Notes: generated by a model not told the origin, from the letters alone. 64,000 bases of DNA from Bacillota bacterium (GCA_023453025.1 JAEXUD010000060.1:34153-98152), one strand, 5' to 3'. Shown: positions 9,485 through 18,189, counted from the first letter of the stretch. Numbers and translations are program-made.

Positions 9485-9955
9485 ATGAGAAGGTTTAAAA
9501 GCAAGTTTGGTTCCAGGCTGTCCAACACACTGTCAACAAAATTTTCAAAACCTATAAACGTAAACAGAGAAGAATTAAAAAACAATGTTTTAACTATAGG
9601 ATTATTTGTTTTCATAATAATAACAACATTCTGGCTGATAGACATAGTCTTTGGTCTGCTAAGCGATTCAATGAATTTTGCGGAAATTAAAAATGTACTT
9701 CTTTTGATAAGAGACTATGTGCTGTGGTTTGTATTGGCATTGCTTTACATACTTGTTGCAAAGAAAAAACATTTCAACAATGAATCAATAATAGCACTTA
9801 CTGCACTTGGCTCAATTTTTACAGCTATAAAATTGTACATGGCCGATTTAGGAGCAACATGGATTTTTGCAGTTGAATGGATAATAATAACAATGGCAAT
9901 TTACAATATTGTAAGGATCGTATTCTCACATTTACAAAGACCGCAGACAGAATAA
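9485..9955 (+). CDS. Small integral membrane protein, 156 aa
   Basis: The family is not certain. After about 35 basic N-terminal residues there are four predicted membrane helices (about 38-60, 72-90, 98-115 and 120-140) and a short cytoplasmic tail. The general plan recalls PsiE-like or other four-helix proteins, but I would not assign it. A strong AGGAGGT site lies 5 bases before ATG. It has its own terminator and no clear operon partner. No catalytic motif was seen. Confidence 0.7.
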   Translation: MRRFKSKFGSRLSNTLSTKFSKPINVNREELKNNVLTIGLFVFIIITTFWLIDIVFGLLSDSMNFAEIKNVLLLIRDYVLWFVLALLYILVAKKKHFNNESIIALTALGSIFTAIKLYMADLGATWIFAVEWIIITMAIYNIVRIVFSHLQRPQTE

Positions 9956-9977
9956 TGTAATTATATTCACTAATCAG

Positions 9978-10005
9978 CACCTTCAAATTCGGAGGTGTTT
10001 TTTTT
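9978..10005 (+). terminator. Rho-independent terminator
   Basis: A 7-bp stem (9978-9984 with 9991-9997, one G-U) is followed by a T8 run. Confidence 0.88.
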
Positions 10006-10127
10006 ATAATTTGCATTTAGTTTTTTAATTAGTTACAATATAGCTAGATATGGTTTAATTAATATTTAATATTGGAATCAAAATTATTTATAATAAAAAT
10101 AACTATGAAAATTACAAGGAGAACAGT

Positions 10128-11192
10128 ATGAACAAGTACGATGAACGAGATATTATGTTTGCAAGAATGAACTACAGTGAAGGCAGTGAAAATTACAAGG
10201 ATTATTACGACAGAAATCCTGATCTGAAGGAAACAGATGATGTATTAAGAAGTCTTCCGGAAATGGGTGCTGAAGGCTCTGCCATGTATAATAATATCAA
10301 TTCTCCAATTGTAGATTCTACATTTAAATATTTGAGCGACATAAGAAAATTCAGTGAAGGGCATGTTGCTGCTAATAAAATTGAAGTTGAACCTGCCGCT
10401 ATGTCTGAAAAAATCAAGGGACTGGCAAGACTGTACAATGCTAAGCTGGTGGGAATAACAGAGATGCATGATTATCACTATTATTCCCACAGAGGCAGGC
10501 ATGAGGAAAATTACGGTGAGGAAGTAAGTAACAAACATAAATATGGAATTGTGTTTGCCGTTCCAATGGATAAAGAAATGATTATGAGAGCACCTAAGCT
10601 TTCGGAAGCAATCGGAGTTGTAAAGGGATATGTGGAAGCAGCTACCATCGGCATGATTTTATCTTATTACATCAGGGAGCTGGGCTATGATGCCAGAAAT
10701 CACATGGACGGCAACTACCTGGTGGTTGCGCCGTTGGCAGCCATGGATGCCGGTTTAGGTGAATTTGGCAGAAATGGACTTGTTATAACCAAGGAATACG
10801 GGACCTGCATAAGAATTGGAGTTGTTACTACAGACATGCCGCTTATAGCAGATGAAAGACAGGATTTCGGAGTCAAAGAATTCTGCACTGACTGCGGCAG
10901 ATGCGCAAGGACATGTCCCGGCAAAGCCATACCAAAGACTGATATGGAAGAAAAAGACGGTGTTTCAAGATGGAAAATAAATGCTGAAGAATGCTACAGA
11001 AGATGGAGATGCTTGGGAACAGACTGTGCCATATGCATTGCAAACTGTCCGTTTACCTATGGCATACCAGAGAACTTAATATCAAGCATTAAATCATCCA
11101 AGGAAACAAGGGAGAGCATATTGAAGGAATTTGAAGAAAAGTACGGTATCAGACCTATTATCAGAGAGGATGCCGACTGGCTCAAATCGTAG
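10128..11192 (+). CDS. Soluble reductive-dehalogenase-like 2x[4Fe-4S] protein
   Basis: The 354-residue protein has the corrinoid-domain to ferredoxin layout of the RdhA family. GEFGRNGLVITKEYGTC, DMPL and FGVKEFC lead into a first cluster C253-x2-C256-x2-C259-x3-C263-P. The second cluster has C289 and/or C295 with C300-x2-C303-x3-C307-P, close to the long-spaced second motif of RdhA. There is no Tat signal and no membrane segment, and no rdhB anchor gene nearby, so it should be cytosolic. QueG-type epoxyqueuosine reductases share the fold, but the region around cluster 1 looks more like RdhA. Function is unproven: dehalogenation or another corrinoid-dependent reduction. AAGGAGA precedes ATG; monocistronic. 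Confidence 0.75.
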   Translation: MNKYDERDIMFARMNYSEGSENYKDYYDRNPDLKETDDVLRSLPEMGAEGSAMYNNINSPIVDSTFKYLSDIRKFSEGHVAANKIEVEPAAMSEKIKGLARLYNAKLVGITEMHDYHYYSHRGRHEENYGEEVSNKHKYGIVFAVPMDKEMIMRAPKLSEAIGVVKGYVEAATIGMILSYYIRELGYDARNHMDGNYLVVAPLAAMDAGLGEFGRNGLVITKEYGTCIRIGVVTTDMPLIADERQDFGVKEFCTDCGRCARTCPGKAIPKTDMEEKDGVSRWKINAEECYRRWRCLGTDCAICIANCPFTYGIPENLISSIKSSKETRESILKEFEEKYGIRPIIREDADWLKS

Positions 11193-11210
11193 TACTGGAA
11201 TTATATTCCG

Positions 11211-11263
11211 TTGACAAAGAGGATATAATATTCTATACTACATTTAGATATTTATCTAAATGT
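11211..11263 (+). promoter_or_regulatory. Promoter and operator of the sdpRI-like operon
   Basis: TTGACA (11211-11216), 17 bp, TATACT (11234-11239) is a near-consensus promoter. Starting at the next base is a perfect palindrome with 11-bp arms and a 2-bp centre (11240-11250, 11253-11263; arm ACATTTAGATA). It covers the expected transcription start. This is the layout expected for autorepression by the ArsR-family protein encoded just downstream. Confidence 0.85.
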
Positions 11264-11290
11264 CTAAATGAGCAGGGCGGTGATAAACAA

Positions 11291-11557
11291 ATGGGATTTC
11301 AGGATAGCTTTAAGGCCTTGTCTGACCCTACAAGGCGTCAGATAATAGAATTGCTAAGGAACAAGAATATGACGGCCGGTGATATAGTTGACCAATTTCA
11401 AATGACCGGAGCATCTATTTCACATCATCTATCCATATTGAAAAATGCAGGATTAGTTACAGACGACAAGCAAGGTAAATATATTTATTATGAACTGAAT
11501 TTATCGGTGGTTGAGGAAATTTTAGCTTGGCTTGCTTCACTGAAGGAGGGAAATTAA
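11291..11557 (+). CDS. sdpR: ArsR-family autorepressor, SdpR-like
   Basis: The 88-residue winged-helix protein (FKALSDPTRRQIIELLR, then GASISHHLSILKNAGLV recognition region, then the wing DDKQGKYIYYEL) has no metal-binding cysteines. That fits the SdpR branch, where the membrane immunity protein, not metal, controls the repressor. The downstream gene encodes SdpI and begins at the base after this stop, the arrangement known in Bacillus subtilis sdpRI. A perfect 24-bp palindrome at the promoter is the likely operator. The Shine-Dalgarno site (GGGCGGTG) is modest. Confidence 0.88.
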   Translation: MGFQDSFKALSDPTRRQIIELLRNKNMTAGDIVDQFQMTGASISHHLSILKNAGLVTDDKQGKYIYYELNLSVVEEILAWLASLKEGN

Positions 11558-12211
11558 ATGAAAATATTTAAGCAGGAAAATATTAAATTATGGATTTTGT
11601 TTGCGGTGACAATTATAATAGGGTTGGTTTCGTACAGATATCTTCCTGAGCAAATACCAATGCATTTTGATATTGCAGGAAATGTAGACAGGTATGGGGG
11701 AAGGATTCAGATTTTCCTTTCACCTTTAATAATATTATTTATGATTATTGTGGCAGAGGTTGCAAGGAATATTGACCCAAAGAAAAGCTCTTATAATAAA
11801 TTCAATAAACAGTATTATTTGATTTTCTTTATAGTATCACTTTTAATGCTGGGCATACAATTATACACCTTGGCATTTAGCTTCAATATGAATGTTGTAA
11901 ATATAAGTTTATTAATGCCTTTTGCTGTCGGGCTGCTATTTACAATAATAGGAAATGCAATGCCAAAATTCAAGCAAAATTTTTATGCGGGAATACGTAC
12001 CAGCTGGACCTTGTCAGATGAAGAGGTGTGGGTTAAAACTCACAGATTTGGCGGCAAAATATGGTTTGTAGGCGGTATACTGATGATGGTATCATCAATT
12101 CTGCCTGATACTATTAAGATGATTGTTTTTTTCGGAATAGTCATTCTTTTATCTCTTGTTCCGATACTTTACTCTTATGTTATATATAAAAAGAAAAATA
12201 ATCAATTATAA
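11558..12211 (+). CDS. sdpI: SdpI-family immunity/signal membrane protein
   Basis: The 217-residue protein has a DUF1648 N-terminal part (YRYLPEQIPMHFDIAGNVDRYGG) and an SdpI C-terminal part (NFYAGIRTSWTLSDEEVWVKTHRFGGKIWFVGG), with about six membrane helices. SdpI protects against the SDP cannibalism toxin and sequesters SdpR when toxin is present. No sdpABC toxin genes are here, so this may serve immunity only, or a different signal. It abuts sdpR with no gap, implying translational coupling, and a hairpin follows. Confidence 0.9.
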   Translation: MKIFKQENIKLWILFAVTIIIGLVSYRYLPEQIPMHFDIAGNVDRYGGRIQIFLSPLIILFMIIVAEVARNIDPKKSSYNKFNKQYYLIFFIVSLLMLGIQLYTLAFSFNMNVVNISLLMPFAVGLLFTIIGNAMPKFKQNFYAGIRTSWTLSDEEVWVKTHRFGGKIWFVGGILMMVSSILPDTIKMIVFFGIVILLSLVPILYSYVIYKKKNNQL

Positions 12212-12225
12212 AGACTTCATATGAA

Positions 12226-12262
12226 GCCCCCATGTCCATCTAAAGGTGAACATGGGAGCTTT
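12226..12262 (+). terminator. Terminator of sdpRI
   Basis: CCCATGT (12229-12235) pairs with ACATGGG (12250-12256), extended by AGC/GCT outside; only a short T stretch follows. Confidence 0.65.
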
Positions 12263-12343
12263 ATCTAGCATTGAATATACGTACGGAAAATGTTATCTTG
12301 TTCGAGCAGTAAATGCATAAAAAATAATTTTTGAAAATTTTTA

Positions 12344-12372
12344 TTGACAAATCTTTTTTGGGATGTTATACT
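12344..12372 (+). promoter_or_regulatory. Promoter of the T-box transcript
   Basis: TTGACA (12344-12349), 17 bp, TATACT (12367-12372). The same promoter layout recurs at the second T-box. Confidence 0.85.
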
Positions 12373-12377
12373 CCTAA

Positions 12378-12692
12378 AAATACACAAATTAATGAGCAAC
12401 ATAAACGCTGTGATAAGGAGTATTAAGCATTTTCAGCGATTTCAGAGAGTTGTTGGCAGGTGAGAAACAACATACGATGAAATGCCGAACTAGCCTTGGA
12501 GCGGACCTTCCGAAAAATTACAGTAGGGTGGTACGAAGGAGCCAATCGTTAAAAATGGCAGGATATCGATTAGAAATAATCCGTATCTGTAGAGGGCATT
12601 TCGTATGAAATGAATAAGAGTGGTACCGCGAAAGATTTATATCTTCCGTCTCTTAGGGATTAGTTTACCCTGAGAGAGGAAGATTTTTTTTA
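12378..12692 (+). promoter_or_regulatory. T-box riboswitch, predicted leucine (specifier CUA)
   Basis: The canonical T-box parts are in order: Stem I base CGCT with AGCG; AAGG with CCTT; AGTA opposite GAA; GCATTT with AAATGC. The conserved core CAGAGAG lies in Stem I. The T-box motif TGGTACCGCG is at 12621-12630, and a long terminator stem (about 12640-12683) ends in a T run. In the specifier loop GAA (12487-12489) is followed by CTA (12490-12492), a Leu codon. The UGGU bulge pairs with ACCA ends, consistent with tRNA-Leu. Uncharged tRNA should stabilise the antiterminator and turn on the transporter and dehydrogenase downstream. Specifier assignment is by hand folding. Confidence 0.92.
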
Positions 12693-12776
12693 TAGGTGGA
12701 AGCCTGAAAACAGCCTTTCTCATGGACAGCTAGAAGTAAGTGTGTTAAAAAATTCAAATCATGAGAGGTATGAAAA

Positions 12777-13979
12777 ATGGAGAATCAAAAAAGACAGGCA
12801 ACAAAGACTATCAGCTTTGCCGGCACATTTGCTGTTGCAAGTGTGCTGTTCAGTTCACATGCAGGCGGCGGCTTCGCAACAGGTAATCAGGCAACACAGT
12901 ATTATGTTCAGTATGGACGGATTGCACCATTTATGGCAATTTTAGCAATGGCACTATTAACCTTGACCATTCGTGAATGCATAATTATGTATAACTCAAG
13001 AGGATTATCAAGCTACAAGGAACTGTTTCAAACACTGTATCATCCATTTGACAAAATGTCGGTATTGTTTGATATTTATTTTTACATCATGGTTTTGTGC
13101 GCAGTGGGGGCTGTTGTTGCAGGAGCGGCATCCTTGTTAAATAAAACATATGGTATACCATACGTATATTCAGTTTTATCAGTTGGAGCGATATTGCTTA
13201 CGCTGACAATTTTTGGCGCCGCTATGGTTGCTCGTGCATCAACAGTTATGTCCATCGGAATTTTATCTACATGTGCAATAATATTTATCTTGGGAATAAA
13301 TGCAAAAATGCCGGAAATAGCAAGCATATATGCAGTAAAGGCAGGCAATGCAAACATCGGCAATGGAATTTTAAAAGCCTTTACCTACGCAGGCTTTCAG
13401 TCGGTAGTAATTCCTACAATGATATCTTGCGGCAAATCATTAAAGAGTACAAAAGAAATTTCTCGTTCAATGATGATTGCATTTGTTATAAATTCAATAG
13501 CTTTGGTTTTATCGGTTGTAATGCTGCTGGGATGGTATGCGGAGTTTACACAGGCAGGTGAAGCTACATTGCCATCATTATTCATTTCAAAACAGCTGGG
13601 AAAATCATATGTATTCTGGGCATACAACATTTGCTTGTTCCTGTGTTTTATTTCAACTGGTGTTACAACTATATTCGGCTTTGTTGAGAAGTTTGAAAAA
13701 ACTAAAATTTTGTCCGGAATCAATAAGGTTATTTATAGAAGAGTTATTGTATCATTCTTCATCATGTTTTTATCAATGGGAATATCAATGGTTGGATTGG
13801 ACAGGATTATAAAATATGGCTATGGATACATGGGATATCTGGGAATAGCCATTATCATAGTACCGTTCCTGACCATCGGGGCTTACAAAAATCGAAAATT
13901 TATTAAAGACAAAGGCAATTCAGAAAATGAAATCAAAAAGAATGCTAATATAACAGTAGTTGAAGGTGCTGACTGCTAA
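12777..13979 (+). CDS. YkvI-type LeuT-fold membrane transporter under T-box control
   Basis: The 400-residue protein has about ten to eleven membrane helices and a short charged C-terminal tail. The first helix has an interrupted GGGFATGNQATQYY region, typical of the YkvI family, which is related to APC/LeuT-fold transporters (GxG-like break in TM1 for substrate and ion binding). YkvI proteins have no firmly established substrate that I can name. The Leu-type T-box upstream argues for transport of leucine, its 2-oxo acid or another branched-chain compound; this is inference. GAGAGG lies before the ATG. The dehydrogenase 35 bp downstream probably shares the transcript. Confidence 0.8.
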   Translation: MENQKRQATKTISFAGTFAVASVLFSSHAGGGFATGNQATQYYVQYGRIAPFMAILAMALLTLTIRECIIMYNSRGLSSYKELFQTLYHPFDKMSVLFDIYFYIMVLCAVGAVVAGAASLLNKTYGIPYVYSVLSVGAILLTLTIFGAAMVARASTVMSIGILSTCAIIFILGINAKMPEIASIYAVKAGNANIGNGILKAFTYAGFQSVVIPTMISCGKSLKSTKEISRSMMIAFVINSIALVLSVVMLLGWYAEFTQAGEATLPSLFISKQLGKSYVFWAYNICLFLCFISTGVTTIFGFVEKFEKTKILSGINKVIYRRVIVSFFIMFLSMGISMVGLDRIIKYGYGYMGYLGIAIIIVPFLTIGAYKNRKFIKDKGNSENEIKKNANITVVEGADC

Positions 13980-14014
13980 AGCAGATTTAAGTGATATTGG
14001 AGGACAATTAAATT

Positions 14015-15106
14015 ATGAAGACACAATTATTTCCGGGTTACTCAATAGGACCTGATGCATACAAGGAATTAGTAAATATATGTATGCCATATGGAACAAA
14101 GGCGGTGGTAATAGGCGGTGAAAAAGCTATAAAAGCAGCCAAAAATAAAATAAAAGAAGCGGTTAAGGGAAGCGGCCTTGAGATAACAGGGTTTTTCCAT
14201 TTCGGCGGAGAGGCATCCGTTGAAAATATTGAAAAATTGAAAGAAATTCCCGAGATACGGGAAGCTCATATGATTTTTGCCGTAGGCGGCGGAAAAGCGA
14301 TAGATACTGGAAAGGTTCTGGCACAAAGAACTGACAGGGTATTTTTCACATTTCCCACAATAGCCTCCACATGTGCTGCCTGCACCGGTCTCGGCATCCT
14401 GTATCATCCGGACGGGTCATTAAGAGAATACTCGTTTTCAGATATACCTGCTGTCCATATATTCATTGACAGTGAAATTATTGCCGAGGCACCGGATAAA
14501 TATCTCTGGGCAGGGATAGGAGACTCCATGGCAAAGTATTTTGAAAGCTCTGTATCAAGCCGGGGAGACGAGCTGAGTCATTCAGAATCCATGGGAGTAT
14601 ATATCGGAAATATGTGCAGCGGACCGTTTATAAAATACGGGATGAAGGCTCTGGAGGATTGCAAAAATAACACCGTATCGTATGAATTGGAAGAAATATT
14701 ATTGGGTGTGATTATTTCAACAGGATTAGTGTCCAATCTGGTAAGCATTGATATAACAACAGGTCTTGCTCATGCAATATATAACGGCTTCACAGTGATA
14801 CCGCAAATAGAAAAGAATCATCATCTGCATGGCGAAATAGTGTCCTTCGGTATTTTAATACTGCTTATTGTTGACGGGCAAAAAGATGAGTTTGAAAGAA
14901 TTTTCAAATTCAATAAAAGCCTTGGGCTGCCGACCAAGCTTTCGGATCTGCACTGCTCAATGGATGATGTTGACACAGTTATTGAAAAAGCACTTAAAGG
15001 GATAGACGTGAGACATTATCCCTATGAAGTAACGCCGTCCATGATAAAGGATGCATTTGCATTTTTGGAATCATACAACAAGAATACAATGAAACAGTCT
15101 TGTTGA
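14015..15106 (+). CDS. Iron-containing alcohol dehydrogenase family (glycerol/2-hydroxycarboxylate dehydrogenase-like)
   Basis: The 363-residue enzyme has the family NAD-binding motif FAVGGGKAIDTGK (about 89-101), then FPTIASTCAACTG, and metal ligands suggested by GIGDSMAKYFE, GLAHAIYNGF and HLHGEIVSFG. The length and short form fit the GldA/YbdH (HcxA) branch rather than long-chain alcohol dehydrogenases. Co-transcription with a Leu T-box transporter suggests a 2-oxo acid or 2-hydroxy acid substrate, for example 2-oxoisocaproate in reductive leucine fermentation, but this is unproven. A clear GGAGG site precedes the ATG. Confidence 0.8.
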   Translation: MKTQLFPGYSIGPDAYKELVNICMPYGTKAVVIGGEKAIKAAKNKIKEAVKGSGLEITGFFHFGGEASVENIEKLKEIPEIREAHMIFAVGGGKAIDTGKVLAQRTDRVFFTFPTIASTCAACTGLGILYHPDGSLREYSFSDIPAVHIFIDSEIIAEAPDKYLWAGIGDSMAKYFESSVSSRGDELSHSESMGVYIGNMCSGPFIKYGMKALEDCKNNTVSYELEEILLGVIISTGLVSNLVSIDITTGLAHAIYNGFTVIPQIEKNHHLHGEIVSFGILILLIVDGQKDEFERIFKFNKSLGLPTKLSDLHCSMDDVDTVIEKALKGIDVRHYPYEVTPSMIKDAFAFLESYNKNTMKQSC

Positions 15107-15111
15107 TAACA

Positions 15112-15219
15112 AGGGGCTGCTGCATTAGTAATTATCGATTTGTCATTCTGAGGGCGCTAGCCCGAAGAATCTCATATTTTGAACAAGAGGAGATCCTTCG
15201 CTATTGCTCAGGATGACAG
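15112..15219. repeat. Palindromic intergenic repeat, MITE-like
   Basis: TGTCATTCTGAG near 15140 pairs with CTCAGGATGACA near 15208-15219, and GAAGAATCTC pairs with GAGATCCTTC, each with one mismatch, forming a long imperfect hairpin of higher G+C than the flanks. The leading AAGGGGCTGCTGCATTA resembles the start of the element at 58712 (AAGGGGCTTTTGCATTA). Similar CATTCTGAG...CTCAGGATGACA palindromes are dispersed in many Clostridia; this is recalled, not searched. Confidence 0.6.
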
Positions 15220-15244
15220 AAATAGGGTTTATCAATAGCCTGAC

Positions 15245-15271
15245 AAGTCCTTGAATACGATTCAAGGACTT
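15245..15271. terminator. Terminator hairpin at the end of the nqr operon
   Basis: A perfect 12-bp stem (15245-15256 with 15260-15271, loop ACG) sits 3 bases past the nqrF stop and also downstream of the plus-strand dehydrogenase, so it probably serves both. Confidence 0.75.
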
Positions 15272-15273
15272 AT

Positions 15274-16365
15274 TCAGAATTTATCATAATATATTTTTTC
15301 CAAAGGAATATCCTTTGAAACGAGAGCATCAACTATGGAATCTATCATGGCAGGGCTTCCGCAGAGATATGCGGAATAATTTCCGCCCTTTTCCACATAT
15401 TTTTCAATAGAAGCAGGAACACGGCCCTTTTCACCTGTCCAGTCAGCAGACTCTTCGCGGGACAATGTGGGAACAAATTTAAAATCATATAATACTTCTT
15501 CAAAATTCTTTAGCTTTTCAACCAGGAACAAATCATCCATTGTCTTTGCTCCAAAGAAGAATATTGCTTTTCGTTTTATATTGTTATCAGCCATATACTG
15601 AAGAATCGATATGATAGGAGCCATTCCTGTACCAGCCCCTGCAAAAATTATCGGACCGCCGTCATCCTCATGATAATAAAATTCTCCGTAAGGACCGTTT
15701 ATGTGAACCTTGTCACCTTCCTTTAAGTGCTGGTGGACGTATGTTGTGGCTATACCGCCGGTGTAGCCTATAAGCAGCTCAATGGCATGCTTGTCATTTA
15801 CTGATGATGCAACGGAATATGCACGGTAAACCTCATCCGGGCTTCCTTCGTAGGCGGGAGCTTTTAACTGCACATATTGTCCCGGTCTGAAATTAATTTC
15901 CTCTTCTCCCAAATCAAAGCGAAGATGCTTGATTGTCTTGGTAAGCTGCTCCATTTTAACAACATGGGTTGAATATTCCCTGACATTAAACAGCTCTTCG
16001 GGAATTTCAATTTTTATATTTTGCTTAACCTTGCATTGGCAGGACAGTCTGACATTGTCCGCGATTTCCTCTTTTGTGAGCCATGGCATCTCTGTGGCAA
16101 GAACAGGACCTCCTCCTTCCTTGACAATTACCTTGCAGTAACCGCAGGAGCCCTTGCCTCCGCAAGCAGAAGGAATAAATATTTTTTGAGATATCAATGT
16201 GGACAAAAGGCTGTTACCGCCATCAACAGTGTATTCCTTGTCGTTGTTTATTGTAAGTGTTACCTGGCCGTAATTGCCTATGGTTCGGTCAGCCAGCGTT
16301 AAAATTGCTGCAAGTACAGCTGCAAGTATTGAAAATATAAGTGTAGTAGATAGTATTGTACTCAT
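15274..16365 (-). CDS. nqrF: Na+-translocating NADH dehydrogenase subunit F (NqrF)
   Basis: The 363-residue protein has an N-terminal membrane anchor (about 3-25), a [2Fe-2S] ferredoxin domain with CGGKGSCGYC (about 68-77) and a fourth Cys in RLSCQC, then an FAD/NADH domain (YRAYSVASS for FAD; GAGTGMAPI for NAD; C-terminal YLCGSPAM). This is the electron-input subunit that oxidises NADH in the cytoplasm. It is somewhat shorter than the Vibrio protein (about 407). It is the last gene of nqrBCDEF, 8 bases after nqrE, with GGAGG before ATG. It rules out a plain Rnf complex, which would have RnfB and RnfC instead. Confidence 0.92.
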   Translation of the reverse strand: MSTILSTTLIFSILAAVLAAILTLADRTIGNYGQVTLTINNDKEYTVDGGNSLLSTLISQKIFIPSACGGKGSCGYCKVIVKEGGGPVLATEMPWLTKEEIADNVRLSCQCKVKQNIKIEIPEELFNVREYSTHVVKMEQLTKTIKHLRFDLGEEEINFRPGQYVQLKAPAYEGSPDEVYRAYSVASSVNDKHAIELLIGYTGGIATTYVHQHLKEGDKVHINGPYGEFYYHEDDGGPIIFAGAGTGMAPIISILQYMADNNIKRKAIFFFGAKTMDDLFLVEKLKNFEEVLYDFKFVPTLSREESADWTGEKGRVPASIEKYVEKGGNYSAYLCGSPAMIDSIVDALVSKDIPLEKIYYDKF

Positions 16366-16373
16366 GCAGCCTC

Positions 16374-16964
16374 CTATTGTATTTGAACCATGCCGCTGAA
16401 CCCTATAAATGCAAGCGCCATAATTCCGGTTATAATTAAAGTTATGGGTGTTCCGCGCAGACCCTCGGGAATTGATTTTTCACTCAGCCTTGATCTTATA
16501 CCTGCCATTGCCGTAATCGCCAAGGCCCAGCCGATTCCCGAGCCTACTGCAAAGCCAACAGTTTGCATAAAATTGTACTGTCTTGAAACCATGAACAAGG
16601 AAACACCGAGTATTGCACAATTAACTGTTATTAACGGCAAGAATATACCAAGTGCATAATAAAAATTCGGCAGAAATCTTTCCAGAACCATTTCTAAAAG
16701 CTGGACAAAAGCTGCAATTACAAGAATAAATATAATATACATCAAATATTCAATACCAAAGGGAACCACAATATACCAGTATACAAAATAATTTAATATG
16801 GTAGTAAATGTCAAAACAGAAGTAACGGCAATTCCAAGGCCGATTGCAGTTGGAATTTCTTTAGAAACCGCAATAAAGGAACACATTCCAAGGAAGTTGG
16901 AAAAAATCATATTGCTTGTAAATATTGAAGCTATAAATATTACCATAGGATGCACATCAATCAT
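16374..16964 (-). CDS. nqrE: NqrE/RnfA-family membrane subunit
   Basis: The 196-residue protein has six membrane helices, ending in the typical GLRGTPITLIITGIMALAFIGFSGM. The family uses paired half-helices with cysteines holding an intramembrane iron-sulfur site together with NqrD; FLGMCSFIAVS and VNCAILGVSLF supply such cysteines. It overlaps nqrD by 4 bases (translational coupling). The NqrE versus RnfA label follows the operon order and the presence of NqrF. Confidence 0.9.
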   Translation of the reverse strand: MIDVHPMVIFIASIFTSNMIFSNFLGMCSFIAVSKEIPTAIGLGIAVTSVLTFTTILNYFVYWYIVVPFGIEYLMYIIFILVIAAFVQLLEMVLERFLPNFYYALGIFLPLITVNCAILGVSLFMVSRQYNFMQTVGFAVGSGIGWALAITAMAGIRSRLSEKSIPEGLRGTPITLIITGIMALAFIGFSGMVQIQ

Positions 16965-17584
16965 TTTTTCTCAGATCCCTTCAATTGTTTTTTAGTTCGG
17001 TGATTATTAGCTGCCCACATAATGCAGGCCAATATAAAAAATGCAGAGGGAGGCATTACCATCAGCGTCCACTTAGTAAAAGCCTCGGGCAGTACAACAA
17101 ATCCGAAAACAGTTCCGAATCCAAGTATTTCCCTGACTGCCGCAATACTTAATAAAACCAGAGTATAACCCAGACCTGCGGATAAACCATCTAAAAACGA
17201 AGGCAGCGGAGGGTTGGAGATTGCAAAGCCTTCTGCTCTCCCCATGATTATGCAGTTTGTAATAATCAGACCCACATATGGACCAAGTGCCTTGCTCATA
17301 TCAATCATATACGCCTTCAAAAATATATCGACTACAATTACATACGAAGAAATAATCAATACCTGAATCATCATACGGATGTGCTTGGGAGTTCTGTCCT
17401 TTAAAACTGATACGGTGAAGGACGAAAAAGCAGTAACAAAGGAAAGAGCGATGCCCATTATCAATGAATTCATCATGCGGTTTGTAACGGCAAGAGCGGA
17501 GCATATGCCTATAACCTGCACCAGTATAGGGTTTTCGGCAAACATTCCCTTGTTAAATATTTTTTTGATTTCTGATATCTTCAT
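16961..17584 (-). CDS. nqrD: NqrD/RnfE-family membrane subunit
   Basis: The 207-residue membrane protein begins with a short cytoplasmic helix (ISEIKKIFNKGMFAENPILVQVIGICSALAVT). It contains LIITNCIIMGRAEGFA, where the Cys residues are expected to share the intramembrane cluster with NqrE. It overlaps nqrC at one base (stop/start) and nqrE by four. Six membrane helices fit the family, and the tail is basic. Confidence 0.9.
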   Translation of the reverse strand: MKISEIKKIFNKGMFAENPILVQVIGICSALAVTNRMMNSLIMGIALSFVTAFSSFTVSVLKDRTPKHIRMMIQVLIISSYVIVVDIFLKAYMIDMSKALGPYVGLIITNCIIMGRAEGFAISNPPLPSFLDGLSAGLGYTLVLLSIAAVREILGFGTVFGFVVLPEAFTKWTLMVMPPSAFFILACIMWAANNHRTKKQLKGSEKK

Positions 17585-18189
17585 TACTTGCTCACCTCCG
17601 CTGCATTAAAGAATTCATTAAGGTCTTCATTGATTAATTTTACAACAGCTGCCGAGGTCTGTGTAGCACCTGAAATCGCATCAACATTTCCGCCGGGCTG
17701 AGGTCTGGAAATAATATAGCTGCCGTTTACAGAATTTGCTATGTCAATATTTCTGAATTGCTCCTTGTATTCATTTTCAGATATACGTCCTCCTAAGCCG
17801 GGCGTTTCAGACTGTGTAACAAAATCAATCCCTATAATTTTTGTGAAATCCTTGTTTAGTCCCAGGTAGCCTGTTATGGAGCCCCAGAGTCCGGGGCCGT
17901 TAATGGGAATCGCATATGCCTCTGCTGTATTGTCATCAACTAATGCATATCCTGAAATACCGTTAAAGTCCTTTTCAATTATACGCTCACTAAAAATTTC
18001 TTCGATTTCATCAGGGCCGGCTCCTTCCGGCAATATATCAAACACGTACAAAATCTTATTTTTCAACTCATTTTCTTTATTAAACCTTATAGTTTCGGTT
18101 GTCATGTGATTAAAAACTGCCAATGCTGAAATGAATACGGCCGTAACAACCACCATATATAGTATCGGGTAGATTAACGGTTTCTTCAT
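17584..18189 (-). CDS. nqrC: NqrC/RnfG-family FMN-binding subunit
   Basis: The 201-residue protein has one N-terminal membrane helix (about 7-25) and an extracytosolic FMN-binding domain. The flavinylation motif DAISGATQTSAAV near the C-terminus supplies the Thr that ApbE would link to FMN through a phosphoester. GLWGSITGYLGL and ETPGLGGRISE are typical of NqrC/RnfG. No apbE gene is present in the window, so the flavin transferase must be elsewhere. It overlaps nqrB by four bases. Confidence 0.92.
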   Translation of the reverse strand: MKKPLIYPILYMVVVTAVFISALAVFNHMTTETIRFNKENELKNKILYVFDILPEGAGPDEIEEIFSERIIEKDFNGISGYALVDDNTAEAYAIPINGPGLWGSITGYLGLNKDFTKIIGIDFVTQSETPGLGGRISENEYKEQFRNIDIANSVNGSYIISRPQPGGNVDAISGATQTSAAVVKLINEDLNEFFNAAEVSK

